This document shows positions 1 to 6,969 of a DNA stretch of 22,328 bases, one piece after another (position 1 is the first letter of the stretch; each line of letters opens with the position of its first letter). The position numbers and the translations under genes were made by a program. Below the pieces are notes generated by a model, which was not told the DNA's origin, made no database searches, and was given only the letters and a program-made list of their open reading frames with translations. This DNA is from an uncultured Clostridia bacterium (lineage in GTDB: Bacteria; Bacillota; Clostridia; TANB77; CAG-508): NCBI GenBank assembly GCA_944388615.1, contig CALXJL010000009.1, positions 1 to 22,328 of the forward strand, given 5' to 3'.

Positions 1-133
1 GTGGTAACCAAATATGTGTAATTCCTATACTTGATAGATAGGATGCTTGTGCTGTTACCTTTTTCCATAGGTTTTCATCAGGTGAAATATACCATTCAAA
101 ATATTGCATTAGAGTTTCATTAAAGTTACTCAA
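1..133 (-). CDS. Alpha-amylase, GH13 family (N-terminal 44 residues; continues past the left edge)
   Basis: Translating the minus strand from 133 gives 44 residues with no stop before the window edge. They include LMQYFEWY, then ENLWKKV and the end GITHIWLP. These are the first beta-strand and loop of bacterial cytoplasmic-type GH13 alpha-amylases (the QYFEWY and GIT-WLPP signatures). The enzyme should hydrolyse alpha-1,4 bonds in starch, glycogen or maltodextrin. No signal peptide precedes the domain, so it probably acts in the cytoplasm. I chose the TTG at 133-131 because GGGGTGAT lies just upstream at 144-137 and the homology starts within a few residues; no ATG is available in frame. A good sigma-A promoter precedes it. 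The catalytic residues lie outside the window, so activity cannot be judged. Confidence 0.85.
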   Translation of the reverse strand, partial: MSNFNETLMQYFEWYISPDENLWKKVTAQASYLSSIGITHIWLP

Positions 134-155
134 ATTATCACCCCATTTGATTATT

Positions 156-173
156 GTGATAAAAGTATATCAC
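156..173. promoter_or_regulatory. Palindrome over the amylase -10 box (candidate operator)
   Basis: GTGATA (156-161) and TATCAC (168-173) are perfect inverted 6-base arms separated by 6 bases. The element covers the -10 box of the amylase promoter, the usual place for a repressor site. It does not match the catabolite-control (cre) consensus. The cognate regulator is unknown. Confidence 0.4.
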
Positions 174-192
174 TAATAAATTTTTGTTTCAA
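164..192 (-). promoter_or_regulatory. Sigma-A promoter for the alpha-amylase gene
   Basis: On the minus strand TTGAAA (192-187) is followed after exactly 17 bases by TATACT (169-164). This is a near-consensus vegetative promoter about 30 bases upstream of the TTG start. The -10 box lies inside a perfect inverted repeat (156-173), so a repressor could block it. Confidence 0.7.
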
Positions 193-228
193 GATTAAAA
201 ATTATATAACAACATTTTATTCACATTA

Positions 229-258
229 TGGACATATAGAACTGTTATAATATATAAT
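229..258 (+). promoter_or_regulatory. Sigma-A promoter for the two-component system operon
   Basis: TGGACA (229-234) and TATAAT (253-258) are separated by 18 bases. The -10 is consensus and the -35 has one mismatch to TTGACA. It lies about 29 bases before the ATG at 287 and is divergent from the amylase promoter. Confidence 0.55.
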
Positions 259-286
259 AATTAAAAATGTGAAAGGATGGAGTCGT

Positions 287-967
287 ATGAGTGATATTAC
301 AGTTTTAGTAGTTGATGATGAATCTAGAATGAGAAAATTAATAAGGGATTTTTTATCACAAAAGAATTTTTCAGTAATAGAAGCTGTTGATGGGGAAGAT
401 GCAATTGAAAAATTTGAGGAATTTCAAAATAAAATTAATATAATCTTATTAGATGTAATGATGCCTAAATTAGATGGATGGTCTGTATTAAGACAAATAC
501 GACAAAAGTCTAAAGTACCAATTATTATGCTTACAGCAAGAGGCGAAGAACAAGATGAATTATTCGGGTTTGAGCTTGGTGTTGATGAATATATATCAAA
601 GCCGTTTAGCCCTAAAATTTTAGTTGCTAGAGTGGAGGCTATATTAAAAAGAACTCAAGGAGAGGAAAAAGATGTAAAGGATTTAGGAGGAATTTTAATA
701 GATTCAGAAGGGAGAACTGTAAAGATTGATGGTAAACAGATCGATTTGAGTTTAAGAGAATATGAATTATTAAAATATTTAATAGATAATGCAGGAATTG
801 CTTTATCTAGAGATAAGATATTAAATAATGTATGGAATTATGATTATTATGGAGACTCTAGAACTATAGATAGTCATATAAAAAAGATAAGACATAAATT
901 AGGCAAAAAAGGTAAATATATTGAGACAATAAGAGGAATTGGATATAAATTTGAAGTAGTTAAATAA
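287..967 (+). CDS. OmpR/PhoB-family response regulator
   Basis: This is a DNA-binding response regulator of a two-component system, expected to act in the cytoplasm as a phosphorylation-controlled transcription factor. Residues 1-120 form the receiver domain: acidic pair D10/D11, phosphoacceptor D56 in LLDVMMP, T83 in MLTAR, and K105 in SKPF. Residues about 130-226 form the winged-helix effector, with LSLREYELL and RTIDSHIKKIRHKL before ETIRGIGYKF. The reading frame is open back to a GTG at 269, but that codon has no Shine-Dalgarno. The ATG at 287 has AAAGGATGGAG just upstream, giving 226 residues, the normal family length. The stop overlaps the next gene by one base, so it is co-translated with its kinase. 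VanR, PhoP and ResD share this architecture; the target regulon cannot be told from sequence. Confidence 0.95.
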   Translation: MSDITVLVVDDESRMRKLIRDFLSQKNFSVIEAVDGEDAIEKFEEFQNKINIILLDVMMPKLDGWSVLRQIRQKSKVPIIMLTARGEEQDELFGFELGVDEYISKPFSPKILVARVEAILKRTQGEEKDVKDLGGILIDSEGRTVKIDGKQIDLSLREYELLKYLIDNAGIALSRDKILNNVWNYDYYGDSRTIDSHIKKIRHKLGKKGKYIETIRGIGYKFEVVK

Positions 968-981
968 TGGAAAGGTTTAGT

Positions 982-2472
982 ATGAAAAGATTAAGAGATA
1001 AAATTAAATCAATTAGAGTAAGGCTATTGGCTACATTTGCAATTGTAATAATAATTATCATTTTATTACTCGTATTTATAAATAGTTTAATTTTAGAAGA
1101 TTATTATTTATATTCAAAGACTAAGACTGCTAGAGATATTTATAATGCAGTAAATAGTTATTATAGTAATGCAACTAATATGGACATGGAAAATGAGTTG
1201 AAAAAAGTAGCTTCAAAAAATAGTTTTGATATATTAATAAAAACTGATGAAAATATTATTGTATTTAGTTCTGAAAAGGATTTATTAACTGTATTTAATG
1301 AAATGAGAGTATTAACTGAATATAGTGATAGTTATAGTAGGAATTTAATTTATAATCAGAAAAATATGAAGATAAATAAAGTAGAGGATAGAAATGGAGT
1401 ATGTTATTTATTAGCGACTTCACGACTTGATAATGATTATATATTGTATACAAGAATACCACTTGAATCTATACAAGAAAGTGTAAGTATATCTAATAAT
1501 GTTTTAATTCTTATAGGAATAATAATGATAGGAATCTCTGCAATTATTGCTTCTATAGTTTCCAAAAAATTTACAGCACCAATAATGGAATTAAATAATA
1601 TAACTAAAAAGATGGCTAAATTGGATTTTAGTCAGAAATATAGGACAAGTAATATTGATGATGAGATAAATGAACTTGGAAAAAATATAAATACTGTTTC
1701 ACAGAAATTAGAAACTACGATTAAGCAGTTAAGAGAAAATAATATAGAATTAGAAAAAGATATTGAAGAAAAATCTAGAATAAATGAAATGAGAACACAA
1801 TTTATATCAGATGTATCACATGAATTAAAAACGCCTATAGCATTAATTCAGGGATATGCAGAGGGATTAATAGAGAATGTAAATACAGATGAAGAATCAA
1901 GGAAATTATATGCAGATGTAATATTAGATGAAAGTACAAAAATGGATAAACTTGTTAAACAATTATTAGAATTGATGAAGCTAGAATATGGGGAAAGAGA
2001 ATTTAATGATGTAGAATTTGATATTACAGAATTAGTTAATGAGGTTATTAGAAATTGTGATGTAATGATAAAAGAAAAAGGAATTAAGGTAGAAATTGAG
2101 AATGTAGATAACTTAATGGTAATAGCAGATCAGACATATATGGAACAAGTATTAAGAAATTATATTACAAATGCTATAAAAAATGCTAGTGAAGTTAATA
2201 ATGAAAAAATTATAAAGATATCGTATAAATATAATGAAGAAACTAAAAAAGTAAGAGTAAATGTATTTAATACAGGTGAGAACATAAAAGAAGAAGATAT
2301 ACAAAGAATTTGGAAAAGATTTTATAAAGTTGATACATCAAGGAATAGAGATGCAGGAGGAACAGGTATAGGTTTAGCTCTTGTAAAAGCTATTATGGAA
2401 AGATATGGAAATGATTATGGAGTAATAAATAAAGATAATGGAGTAGAATTTTATTTTGATATAAATTGCTAA
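982..2472 (+). CDS. Membrane sensor histidine kinase
   Basis: This is the partner kinase of the upstream regulator. Numbered from the upstream in-frame ATG at 967, a basic N-terminus is followed by a transmembrane helix (about 18-43), an extracytoplasmic sensor region of about 130 residues, a second helix (about 178-199), a HAMP linker (about 200-252) and a short coiled coil. The H-box follows, with phosphoacceptor H285 in SDVSHELKTP. The ATPase domain shows the N-box NYITNAIKNA and the G-box GGTGIGLALVKAIM. I prefer the ATG at 982 because GGAAAGG sits 6 bases before it, while the ATG at 967 (overlapping the previous stop) lacks a clear Shine-Dalgarno. The sensor region shows no named domain I recognise, so the stimulus is unknown. 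Domain order resembles VanS/ResE-type kinases. Confidence 0.93.
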   Translation: MKRLRDKIKSIRVRLLATFAIVIIIIILLLVFINSLILEDYYLYSKTKTARDIYNAVNSYYSNATNMDMENELKKVASKNSFDILIKTDENIIVFSSEKDLLTVFNEMRVLTEYSDSYSRNLIYNQKNMKINKVEDRNGVCYLLATSRLDNDYILYTRIPLESIQESVSISNNVLILIGIIMIGISAIIASIVSKKFTAPIMELNNITKKMAKLDFSQKYRTSNIDDEINELGKNINTVSQKLETTIKQLRENNIELEKDIEEKSRINEMRTQFISDVSHELKTPIALIQGYAEGLIENVNTDEESRKLYADVILDESTKMDKLVKQLLELMKLEYGEREFNDVEFDITELVNEVIRNCDVMIKEKGIKVEIENVDNLMVIADQTYMEQVLRNYITNAIKNASEVNNEKIIKISYKYNEETKKVRVNVFNTGENIKEEDIQRIWKRFYKVDTSRNRDAGGTGIGLALVKAIMERYGNDYGVINKDNGVEFYFDINC

Positions 2473-2537
2473 AAAACAGAATATATCTCTTATATATTAT
2501 ATACAATATAATGAAAAGAATATAAAGAGAGGGTTAT

Positions 2538-3098
2538 ATGGGAGTAATTGATATATTTTTAATAAGTATAGGGCTAGGAATGGACTCTTGTGCAGTATCT
2601 ATATGTAAGGGCTTATCAATGAAAAAAATGGATTGGAAAAAAGCTTTAATAATAGGTGCATATTTTGGAGGATTTCAAGCCCTAATGCCATTAATAGGAT
2701 ATGGATTAGGTCTAGGATTTGAAAATATAATTAAACATGTAGATCATTGGATTGCTTTTGGTTTATTGCTAATAATAGGTGGAAACATGATTAAAGAAGC
2801 ATTTTCTAATGAAAACAATGTACAAGATGATAGTGTAAACTACAAGATAATGATAGTTCTGGCTATAGCTACAAGTATTGATGCATTAGCAATAGGGATT
2901 ACATTTGCGTTTTTTAAAATTAATATAATAGCAAGTATTATTCTAATTGGAATAGTTGCTTTTATTTTATCTGTAATAGGTGTAAAAATAGGGAATATAT
3001 TTGGAAATAGATATGGAAAAATAACAGAAATAATGGGTGGTATAATATTAATTTTAATAGGAGTAAAGATTTTATTAGAACATTTAAATTTTGGATGA
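2538..3098 (+). CDS. mntP: Manganese efflux pump MntP
   Basis: MntP exports Mn2+ across the cytoplasmic membrane and protects against manganese overload. The 186-residue length matches the family. Two internal repeats are visible, each with the signature Asp: GLGMDSCAVSICKG (D16) and ATSIDALAIGITF (D115). About six hydrophobic helices can be seen. AGAGAGGG just upstream supports the ATG. No yybP-ykoY Mn2+ riboswitch fits in the 65 bases before it, so any Mn control must come from a protein or from readthrough of the upstream operon. The stop codon lies inside a perfect hairpin shared with convergent dapB. Confidence 0.92.
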   Translation: MGVIDIFLISIGLGMDSCAVSICKGLSMKKMDWKKALIIGAYFGGFQALMPLIGYGLGLGFENIIKHVDHWIAFGLLLIIGGNMIKEAFSNENNVQDDSVNYKIMIVLAIATSIDALAIGITFAFFKINIIASIILIGIVAFILSVIGVKIGNIFGNRYGKITEIMGGIILILIGVKILLEHLNFG

Positions 3099-3126
3099 AC
3101 TTTAAGGATGTATTCCTTAAAGTTCA
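3096..3126. terminator. Bidirectional hairpin between convergent mntP and dapB
   Basis: TGAACTTTAAGGA (3096-3108) and its exact reverse complement (3114-3126) form a 13-bp stem with a 5-base loop. The mntP stop (3096-3098) and the dapB stop (3119-3117) both lie inside the stem, so the genes are separated by only 18 bases. Neither side has a long T-run, so termination may be weak or rely on the stem alone. Confidence 0.65.
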
Positions 3127-3860
3127 TTCATATCATATAAGCCAGGTTTTTGATTTACTATGAATTCTGCTGCTTTTAATGCACCATTTGCAAAAACACT
3201 TCTTGAGTATGAAGTATGTTTTATTTCAAGAGTTTCATGTTCTCCCATGAATAATACACTATGTTCTCCAACAATATTTCCACCTCTTATAGAAGAAAAA
3301 CCTACTTCATTTTTATTTCTTTTTCCACGTTTATGTAATCTATCTAAATTGTAATCCATTGAATTATCCAAAGATTTATTTATATTATCTGCCAATAATA
3401 ATGCGGTACCACTTGGTGCATCTACTTTTCTATTATGGTGTGTTTCAACAATTTCTATATCAGTATCTTTCAGTAAAGGGGCTAACCAAGATAGTATCTT
3501 GCACATAAGGTTTATGTCATAAGACATATTAGCAGATTTAAAAATTGGAATATATTTTGAATAATTTTCTATAACTTTTTGTTGTTCATCTGTAAAACCA
3601 GTTGTTGCAATAACTATACATATGTTATTTGACTTAGCATATTCTAATAAAGATAAAGTACATTCTGGTATAGAAAAATCAATAATTACATCAACTGGTT
3701 CAGAGATCTGATCAATCTCTGAAAAAACTGGAAATGTATTTAAACCTTTATCAAATTTATCAAATCCACAAGTTAATTGTAAATTAGTAAATTTATCTAT
3801 TTCATTTATTACTTCTTGTCCCATTTTACCATTACATCCACTTACTAGTACATTTATCAT
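3117..3860 (-). CDS. dapB: 4-hydroxy-tetrahydrodipicolinate reductase DapB
   Basis: DapB reduces hydroxy-tetrahydrodipicolinate to tetrahydrodipicolinate with NAD(P)H, the second committed step of lysine and diaminopimelate synthesis. The N-terminal Rossmann motif is VSGCNGKMG (about 6-14). Next come IDFSIPE, ATTGFT and SANMSYDIN. The signature HHNRKVDAPSGTA (141-153) supplies catalytic H141, K145 and the substrate-binding SGT. The 247 residues equal the usual short DapB length. The ATG at 3860 has a GGAGG-type site upstream and starts 18 bases after the HD-domain gene. It is last in the dapA - HD - dapB operon and ends in the convergent hairpin. Nothing appears to be missing. Confidence 0.96.
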   Translation of the reverse strand: MINVLVSGCNGKMGQEVINEIDKFTNLQLTCGFDKFDKGLNTFPVFSEIDQISEPVDVIIDFSIPECTLSLLEYAKSNNICIVIATTGFTDEQQKVIENYSKYIPIFKSANMSYDINLMCKILSWLAPLLKDTDIEIVETHHNRKVDAPSGTALLLADNINKSLDNSMDYNLDRLHKRGKRNKNEVGFSSIRGGNIVGEHSVLFMGEHETLEIKHTSYSRSVFANGALKAAEFIVNQKPGLYDMNEL

Positions 3861-3878
3861 ATATTAATTCCTCCAATT

Positions 3879-4418
3879 TTATAAAATATTTATTGCAAAA
3901 AAACTAAGAAATAAGTATACAAATCTTTCCATTTTTCTTATTCTCCTGTTTTTTGAATATGCATGAAATGACTCTTCTATAGCACAGTACTTATCAACAA
4001 AAGAAACAATTAATGATTCTATATATCTGGGAAAGTAAATAGTAAGAGGCCACATGTGTTTCAAAATAATATCTTGCTCTTTTTGTGTTAGACAAAAAAT
4101 TTTAGATGCATTAAAAAATGCTGTTTTAGGATGTGTGAATGCATGTAACCCTTTTCTATTATCTGCTTTTTTTTCTCTCCAGTCATATAAAAACAAATCA
4201 TGCAACATGCCAGCACGGGCAGCAGAAACATAGTCTAAATTATATTTTCTACATATTAAATAACTATAATAGGCTACATTCATACAATGATCAAAACATG
4301 TAGTATCATAATGTTGCCTATATTTTAACATTTGTAAAACAGTTTCATTACATATTATATCTTTAATAATATTTTCAAATTCTGTATTTTTTATTATTAA
4401 ATCATTATATTTATTCAA
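3879..4418 (-). CDS. HD-domain hydrolase-like protein of unknown substrate, inside the dap operon
   Basis: About 179 residues with an HD-superfamily metal-site pattern, numbered from the TTG at 4418: H44, the pair H73-D74 (MLHDLF), H96, H121 and D142 (VDKYCA). This array is typical of metal-dependent phosphohydrolases acting on nucleotides or phosphoesters; I cannot name the substrate. The C-terminus is hydrophobic (YLFLSFFAIN). The frame also contains a TTG at 4427, but GGAG ends only 1 base before it; the TTG at 4418 lies 10 bases after the same GGAG, so I prefer 4418. The gene sits between dapA and dapB with an 18-base gap to dapB, so it is very likely co-transcribed. An alternative reading is a YqeK-like or HDIG-type enzyme. 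Confidence 0.75.
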   Translation of the reverse strand: MNKYNDLIIKNTEFENIIKDIICNETVLQMLKYRQHYDTTCFDHCMNVAYYSYLICRKYNLDYVSAARAGMLHDLFLYDWREKKADNRKGLHAFTHPKTAFFNASKIFCLTQKEQDIILKHMWPLTIYFPRYIESLIVSFVDKYCAIEESFHAYSKNRRIRKMERFVYLFLSFFAINIL

Positions 4419-4469
4419 TAAAATCAAACTCCAACATAAAATATATATTATTATAATAGCATATACATA

Positions 4470-5355
4470 TTATAATAATCCATAGTTTTTCATATGTTTT
4501 TTTAGATTTTCCTTGCCAATATCTGACATTTCTACAAGAGGAAGTCGTGGTATTCCAAAGTTATATCCCATGAGATTTAAAGCAGCTTTTATAGGAATAG
4601 GATTTACCTCACTAAATAAGGCATTTATTAAATCTATAGACTCTATTTGAGTTTTAATAGATTTTTCAATATTGCCTGATAGAAAATCTTTTGTCATATT
4701 GGAAAATTTTCTAGGTGCTATATTTGAAATTACAGATATAACTCCAAGTCCTCCTAAAGATAATACTGGTAACACTTGATCATCATTTCCACTATATATA
4801 TGTAGATTATCTTTACATAGTGAAGCTATTTTAGCAACTTGAGATAAATTTCCACTTGCTTCTTTTATTGCAACTATATTATCGATTTTAGATAATTCTA
4901 AACAAGTTTCAGGAGAAATATTTAACCCTGTTCTACTTGGTACATTATATAAAATTATAGGTAAATTAGTAGAAGATGCTATTTTTTTATAATGTTCAAT
5001 AAGTCCGTTTCTGTGTTGTTTTATTATAATAAGGTGTTACAATTAATAATCCATCTGCTCCAACACTTTCTGCATATTGACTCATTTCTATTACAGACAT
5101 TGTATTATTCCCACCAGTACCTGCTATAATAGGTACGCGTTTTTGTGCAACATCTATAGCAAATTTAATTGTACTTTTTTTCTCTTCTAGACTCATTGTA
5201 GAAGATTCTCCTGTTGTGCCACATACTACTATTGCATCAATTCCTTCTGAAATTTGAAATTCTATTAGTTTTTTAAATTCGTCAAAATTAACACCATTAG
5301 AATCAAAAGGTGTAACTATAGCAGTAGCACATCCTTTAAATAAAAATTTTTTCAT
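4470..5355 (-). pseudogene. dapA: 4-hydroxy-tetrahydrodipicolinate synthase DapA, interrupted by a single-base (+1) frameshift
   Basis: DapA condenses pyruvate with aspartate semialdehyde, the first step toward lysine, diaminopimelate and dipicolinate. The 5' frame (from ATG 5355, with AAAGGA 8 bases upstream) encodes the start of the TIM barrel: CATAIVTPF, then GTTGE (47-51, active-site T48) and VTPYYNKTTQK (to 116). The next codon is CGG (5007-5005), and this frame stops three codons later at TGA. Skipping the C at 5007 gives GGA and continues with GLIEHYKKIA, then YNVPSRTG (Y136) and VAIKEASGN (Schiff-base K164), to a stop at 4470. The joined protein has 294 residues, exactly family length, with every catalytic residue intact. 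It is the first gene of the operon. The gene is probably functional in vivo: the extra base is either a sequence error or is bypassed by +1 frameshifting. Confidence 0.93.
5005..5007 (-). other. Frameshift site in dapA: in-frame CGG followed by A
   Basis: On the coding strand the order is CAG AAA CGG ACT. Reading one base later gives GGA CTT ATT, restoring a family-typical Q-x-G-L sequence. CGG is a codon I do not find elsewhere in the coding regions of this window apart from the equivalent site at 12523-12525. Confidence 0.85.
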
Positions 5356-5496
5356 AAAAATCATCCTTTAAAAAAGTATAAGCAAAAATTATAATTATAA
5401 TCTTTGACTATGAACATTATATGATAAAATGTGGAAAATTGGAACTGAAATTTAAGAAAAATTTAATAATTATTTATATATCTGGATATGATTTTT

Positions 5497-5509
5497 GACA
5501 AAATTTGTC
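5497..5509. repeat. 13-base palindrome upstream of the sortase promoter
   Basis: GACAAA (5497-5502) and TTTGTC (5504-5509) are perfect arms around a central A. It lies 22 bases before the -35 box of the sortase promoter and could be an activator or repressor site. No regulator family can be assigned. Confidence 0.35.
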
Positions 5510-5531
5510 GCAATTTGAAGATGAAAAAAGC

Positions 5532-5560
5532 TTTACAAAAAAGTAATCTTATAGTATTAT
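5532..5560 (+). promoter_or_regulatory. Sigma-A promoter for the sortase operon
   Basis: TTTACA (5532-5537) and TATTAT (5555-5560) have an exact 17-base spacer, each with one mismatch to consensus. Transcription from here would give a leader of about 165 bases before the sortase gene. Confidence 0.55.
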
Positions 5561-5569
5561 TGTTTTAAA

Positions 5570-5587
5570 TTAAAATTGCAATTTTAA
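5570..5587. promoter_or_regulatory. 18-base perfect palindrome at the predicted transcription start
   Basis: TTAAAATTGCAATTTTAA is its own reverse complement and begins 10 bases after the -10 box. In this position it fits a dimeric repressor operator better than an RNA hairpin, because the centre leaves almost no loop. AT-rich DNA produces such palindromes by chance more often than balanced DNA. Confidence 0.35.
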
Positions 5588-5630
5588 AATTAATTTGTTT
5601 AAATTATAGTGTCTTATTTTATAATTTATA

Positions 5631-5684
5631 AATCTAGAATATTTTAGATTCTTTATGAACCAGCAAAAATTTTATCATGGTTCA
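5631..5684 (+). promoter_or_regulatory. Two tandem hairpins in the sortase leader
   Basis: Hairpin 1 is AATCTA (5631-5636) with TAGATT (5645-5650) and an 8-base loop. Hairpin 2 is TGAACCA (5656-5662) with TGGTTCA (5678-5684) and a 15-base loop. Neither ends in a T-run, so they are not standard terminators. They could control stability or translation of the operon, but no known riboswitch family is recognised. Confidence 0.35.
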
Positions 5685-5733
5685 CACAATTCATTAATAA
5701 TCAAAATTTAAACTAGGTAGGTGAAATATATGA

Positions 5734-6324
5734 ATGTTTGCATATAACAAAACTCGAATTAATCTTCTAGCTATTCTTATTTCTATTATTATATTTATAA
5801 TCTTAAATAATTTCCTTAACAAAAATATTAATAAAAACAATAAAGTTAATACTGAAAATACAGTATATTTTGAAGTGTCAAATAATTTAGAAGTAGATAG
5901 TAGAATAACTAGTATTGGTAATTTTTATAAATCTAATAATTGGAGAATTATTATACCAAAAATTAAGTTAGATGCTCCTATTGAAGAAGGTACAGATGGA
6001 GAAATATTAAAAAGATATGTAGGTCATATGAAAGAAACGGAAATATTAAATGGAAATGTTGTACTAGCTGCACATAATAGAGGATATAGAAGCAATTTTT
6101 TTCAAGAAATAAAAAAACTGGAGAAAGGGGATGAAATTTTATATCAGGTAGAAAATGAAAAAAGAAATTATACAGTTATAGAAAATAAAGTAATAAAAGA
6201 AACTAATTTAAGTGAAATTGGTAGTACAAGTTATAATAGATTAACATTAATTACTTGTGAAGAAAATAAGAAAGAATATAGAAGATGTGTTATAGCATTA
6301 GAAAATAATATAAAAGGAAATTAA
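5734..6324 (+). CDS. Sortase family transpeptidase
   Basis: This is a membrane-anchored cysteine transpeptidase on the outer face of the membrane. An N-terminal transmembrane helix (about 9-27) precedes a linker and the sortase beta-barrel (about 70-190). The catalytic triad is visible as H114 (VVLAAHNRG), C175 (LTLITCEE) and R183 or R184 (YRRCVIAL). At 196 residues it is the size of small class D/E-like sortases; the class is inferred. The ATG at 5734 is the only good in-frame start, but AGGTAGGTG (5715-5723) is 10 bases away and an out-of-frame ATG at 5730, which stops after five codons, is better spaced. It begins a four-gene run (5734-7973) of secreted proteins. None of the three following proteins ends in an LPxTG-like motif, so its substrate is unclear. 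Confidence 0.9.
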   Translation: MFAYNKTRINLLAILISIIIFIILNNFLNKNINKNNKVNTENTVYFEVSNNLEVDSRITSIGNFYKSNNWRIIIPKIKLDAPIEEGTDGEILKRYVGHMKETEILNGNVVLAAHNRGYRSNFFQEIKKLEKGDEILYQVENEKRNYTVIENKVIKETNLSEIGSTSYNRLTLITCEENKKEYRRCVIALENNIKGN

Positions 6325-6327
6325 AGT

Positions 6328-6906
6328 ATGAGTGCATACAAAAAAATAGTATTTTGGTTTATCATTTTTTTTACCATAATATTGTATCTAATTTGTAAAA
6401 ATATATATAGCAATAATAAAAATAAAGAGGGAGGTGAAACAAAGTTAGAAATTGCTAAATGGCAATTTAATGTTACTGATGGAGAGAAAGAACTTCAAAC
6501 TATAGAACTAAAAAATACATATGAACAAAATACTTTAGTAAATGGAAAAATTGCACCAGGAACATCCGGAAAATTTGATATTGTTTTAGATGCAAGAGAT
6601 GGAGAAACAGATTTAAATTATGTAATTAGATTTAAAGAAATAAACGCAAAGCCCAAGAATTTGCAATTTATATATAATGGTATAATAGAAAATTCAATTA
6701 ATAATTTAGAGAAATTATTACAAGGAAAAATAGAAGGAGATGATAGAGAAAAAAGAATAAAAATATTTACTATAGAATGGAGATGGGAAAAGGAAACAGG
6801 TGAAACACAAGAGGAAATACAATTAAATAATATACAAGATACAGAAGATGGAATAAATCTGGAAGAATATAAATTTGATATATTTATTGAAGGTAGTCAA
6901 ATTTAA
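6328..6906 (+). CDS. Exported TasA/camelysin-like surface protein
   Basis: 192 residues with a hydrophobic N-terminal segment (about 6-24), consistent with a signal peptide or anchor. After it comes LEIAKWQFNV, then IAPGTSGKFDIVLDA, FTIEWRWEKETGE and DTEDG. In clostridial genomes this order of an AKW start, an APGTSG-F-I turn and an EWRWxxETG block marks small beta-sandwich proteins of the TasA/camelysin (SipW-dependent) kind. I assign the family from motif memory, not from a profile search. Function is probably as a cell-surface or matrix-fibre protein. It starts 3 bases after the sortase stop, with AAAGGA (6313-6318) as ribosome binding site inside the sortase gene, so the two are co-translated. 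No LPxTG-type motif or C-terminal anchor is present. Confidence 0.72.
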   Translation: MSAYKKIVFWFIIFFTIILYLICKNIYSNNKNKEGGETKLEIAKWQFNVTDGEKELQTIELKNTYEQNTLVNGKIAPGTSGKFDIVLDARDGETDLNYVIRFKEINAKPKNLQFIYNGIIENSINNLEKLLQGKIEGDDREKRIKIFTIEWRWEKETGETQEEIQLNNIQDTEDGINLEEYKFDIFIEGSQI

Positions 6907-6969
6907 GATATTATGTGGACGGAGGAGTAGGATGGAGGAGGAAAAGTGCAAATGTATAATGGAGGCAAG

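Larger units (their letters stand above)
5365..5733. other. Gene-free divergent region between dapA and the sortase operon
   Basis: This stretch of 369 bases separates the divergent dapA and sortase genes. I see no open frame with a start site and no RNA gene. Seen in it are a 13-base palindrome at 5497-5509, a sigma-A promoter at 5532-5560, an 18-base palindrome at 5570-5587 and two hairpins at 5631-5650 and 5656-5684. No convincing -35/-10 pair for dapA was found on the minus strand, only TATAAT-like runs at about 5385-5405, and no lysine riboswitch architecture is recognisable. Confidence 0.6.

Noticed and set aside
156..173. CcpA (cre) operator at the amylase promoter
   Set aside because: The palindrome GTGATA-N6-TATCAC does not match the cre consensus with its central CG.
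2473..2537. Manganese (yybP-ykoY) riboswitch before mntP
   Set aside because: The gap is only 65 bases and lacks the conserved paired elements.
2840..3127. Long open frame on the minus strand opposite mntP
   Set aside because: It mirrors the hydrophobic mntP codons, has no ribosome-binding site and no recognisable protein; the same applies to other antisense frames opposite the flavoprotein (12553-12855, 12994-13512), WG-repeat, spoIVFB and patatin genes.
5365..5500. Lysine riboswitch upstream of dapA
   Set aside because: Too short and too AT-rich for the five-helix lysine aptamer, and no conserved core was recognised.
5730..5746. A third frameshift, at the start of the sortase gene
   Set aside because: ATG 5730 and ATG 5734 are in different frames, but no conserved sequence is lost and no CGG is involved; an alternative start explains it.
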